DNA from: Bacteroidales bacterium
GTDB taxonomy: Bacteria; Bacteroidota; Bacteroidia; Bacteroidales; JAADGE01
Length of the DNA: 6,379 nucleotides
Direction: 5' to 3'
Assembly (NCBI GenBank): GCA_029932445.1
Contig: JAOZQB010000034.1
Span: forward strand, 12,057-18,435
The position numbers and the translations under genes are program-made. Below, piece by piece: positions 5,604-6,379 of this stretch. The notes below the pieces were generated by a model. The model was not told the DNA's origin. It was given only the letters and a program-made list of their open reading frames with translations, and did no database searches. The first letter of the stretch is position 1. Every line of letters starts with the position of its first letter.

Positions 5604-6026
5604 ATGAAATTACAGAAACTTATTATGTTAACAATTGCCGTATTTGCCTTTAGTTATATAAGCTACGGTCAAGTAGAACCTGCAGAAGCTCCTATGTTCG
5701 GAAATGTAAGAGGCGTGAATTCTTCTTTCAGCCATAATTTCGGTAAAGTTACCGGTACCGTTCAATCGTATAATTTTAAGATTAAAAATACCGGTTCAAC
5801 TCCGATGCACATTATTGATATTAAATTACCCGAAAAAATAGGTGTTACCGTAATTGATATGCACATTCAACCGGGACAAGAAGGCGTAATTACTGCTACA
5901 GTTGATCCTACGGTAATGAATAAGGGTAAATTTACGGAACAAATTATTATTACAACTAAGCAAAAAGATAAAGGAATTACAACTACAAAAGAAATTCCGT
6001 TTATTGTTGCCGGTGAAGTAAAATAA
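5604..6026 (+). CDS. Secreted DUF1573-like protein lacking the Cys motif
   Basis: With the ATG at 5604 the protein has 140 residues and a normal signal peptide (MKLQKLIMLTIAVFAFSYISYG|Q). A longer frame from a TTG at 5496 would put 36 extra residues before the signal peptide and overlap the promoter, so I rejected it. The mature part follows the DUF1573 plan: SFSHNFGKVTG (41-51), FKIKNTGSTPMHI (58-70), IQPGQEGVI (88-96) and KGKFTEQIIITT (107-118). Where the family has SCGCT, this protein has KLPEKIGV and no cysteine at all. It is probably a periplasmic or surface beta-sandwich domain of unknown role. It is transcribed alone: strong promoter upstream, long AT-rich leader, strong terminator 24 nt downstream. 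DUF1573 membership rests on my alignment by eye with the 3791-4201 gene, so a profile search could place it elsewhere among ASH-like domains. Confidence 0.82.
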   Translation: MKLQKLIMLTIAVFAFSYISYGQVEPAEAPMFGNVRGVNSSFSHNFGKVTGTVQSYNFKIKNTGSTPMHIIDIKLPEKIGVTVIDMHIQPGQEGVITATVDPTVMNKGKFTEQIIITTKQKDKGITTTKEIPFIVAGEVK

Positions 6027-6049
6027 TAAAAACCGCATTATTAAATATT

Positions 6050-6092
6050 AAAGCAATGATTTTCATATTATTATGAGAATTATTGCTTTTTT
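6050..6092 (+). terminator. Intrinsic terminator after the second DUF1573-like gene
   Basis: A 17-bp stem (6050-6066 with 6073-6089) contains only two G-U wobbles and closes on the loop ATTATT. It ends in six T residues (6087-6092), preceded by A residues on the left arm. This is a strong Rho-independent terminator. Confidence 0.88.
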
Positions 6093-6210
6093 AGATTTTG
6101 GGAGCGTGGCACGGCTCACTTATTTCAGAGAAAAAAATTCGTTATAAGTTATTCATTTTCAAAATATCCGTGCCGTGCTTGCGGATTATTATCAAACAGC
6201 CGTTCGCTAT
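6093..6210. other. Non-coding GC-rich foldable patch, possible dispersed repeat or structured RNA
   Basis: The 233 nt between the terminator and the tRNA gene (6093-6325) contain no credible gene. Two blocks (about 6100-6119 and 6168-6208) are much richer in G+C than their surroundings and complementary to each other. AGCG (6103-6106) with CGGCT (6112-6116) can pair, correctly nested, with AGCCG (6198-6202) and CGCT (6205-6208). GGCACGG (6108-6114) can alternatively pair with CCGTGCC (6168-6174). ATCCG (6166-6170) forms a local hairpin with CGGAT (6182-6186). An open frame without ATG (6148-6264) runs through it and looks fortuitous. I have a memory of similar GTGGCACGGC ... CAGCCGTTCGCTATAA sequences scattered in Bacteroidota genomes, but cannot check it. 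Confidence 0.4.
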
Positions 6211-6301
6211 AAAAATTTAACTGAAGAAAAAGCTTTTAACAAAATAAAACATCAAAAAAATTAATATTTGAGTTAATTTTTCCCGAATTAAAAAAAATAA
6301 A

Positions 6302-6309
6302 TAAATTTG
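6302..6309 (+). promoter_or_regulatory. -7 promoter box for tRNA-Leu
   Basis: TAAATTTG is a perfect TAnnTTTG box ending 16 nt before the mature tRNA 5' end. The -33 region is a T run (TTTTTCCCG at 6277-6285) rather than TTG, as before the lipoprotein gene. Predicted start of transcription is near 6315, giving a 5' leader of about 10 nt for RNase P to remove. Confidence 0.62.
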
Positions 6310-6325
6310 CAAGCCCAAATAACTA

Positions 6326-6379
6326 GCCCGGATGGCGGAATTGGTAGACGCGCATGGTTGAGGGCCATGTTCCATCCTT
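6326..6379 (+). tRNA. tRNA-Leu (anticodon GAG), 3' end outside window
   Basis: The sequence opens with acceptor strand GCCCGGA, followed by the D-arm core TGGCGGAATTGGTAGACGC, which is typical of bacterial tRNA-Leu. The anticodon stem CATGG (6353-6357) pairs with CCATG (6365-6369) around the loop TTGAGGG. The anticodon is therefore GAG (6360-6362), reading CUC and CUU. The window ends in what should be the long class II variable arm, so the T arm and acceptor 3' strand are not seen. Confidence 0.95.

Noticed and set aside
5826..6038. Minus-strand open frame opposite the second DUF1573-like gene
   Set aside because: It is a Phe/Asn/Cys-rich shadow with no support; the plus strand is clearly coding.
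6101..6208. Integron attC site
   Set aside because: The ends pair in a nested fashion, but the RYYYAAC/GTTRRRY core sites are not present and there is no integrase or cassette array.
6148..6264. Small open frame through the GC-rich patch (contains ADYYQTAVRYKN)
   Set aside because: It has no ATG and no promoter or start context, and the DNA is better explained by inverted repeats. Similar peptides in annotations are probably translated repeats.

Overview
The window is an AT-rich stretch of a chromosome that looks like Bacteroidota (Bacteroidetes). Several signs agree. Promoter -7 boxes of the TAnnTTTG type lie upstream of several genes. Most start codons have A-rich leaders without Shine-Dalgarno sequences. 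Signal peptides end in AQ or GQ. The protein families (DUF1573 proteins, a secreted C1 peptidase, a STAS/RNase Z pair) are also typical of that phylum. No species can be named from the sequence.

Layout, left to right. (1) The Lys/Glu-rich C-terminal tail of an unknown gene ends at 89 and is followed by a strong intrinsic terminator. (2) A single-domain STAS protein is fused translationally (TAATG overlap) to ribonuclease Z. A secreted papain-like (C1) peptidase follows after 40 nt with no terminator between. (3) A near-perfect CCTGTCAGG hairpin repeat separates these from a family 2 glycosyltransferase. (4) A small secreted DUF1573 protein with the Cys-Gly-Cys motif precedes a putative lipoprotein of unknown function. 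(5) The lipoprotein gene converges on a minus-strand DEDDh 3'-5' exonuclease, and their shared terminator lies partly inside the exonuclease coding end. (6) The exonuclease diverges from a second DUF1573-like secreted protein that lacks the cysteines. The two divergent promoters are interleaved in about 30 bp. (7) After another strong terminator comes a non-coding, locally GC-rich, foldable patch. Last is a tRNA-Leu(GAG) cut by the window edge.

The genes are mostly housekeeping or envelope genes rather than one pathway. RNase Z (tRNA 3' maturation) and tRNA-Leu are functionally related only in a general sense. I see no CRISPR array, transposase, integrase, toxin-antitoxin pair or defence cassette. 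The most interesting signals are non-coding: a textbook terminator-like hairpin plus T9 run inside the start of the RNase Z gene, the structured GC-rich patch at about 6093-6210, the interleaved divergent promoters at about 5468-5498, and an AT-rich three-copy repeat in the leader of the last protein gene.
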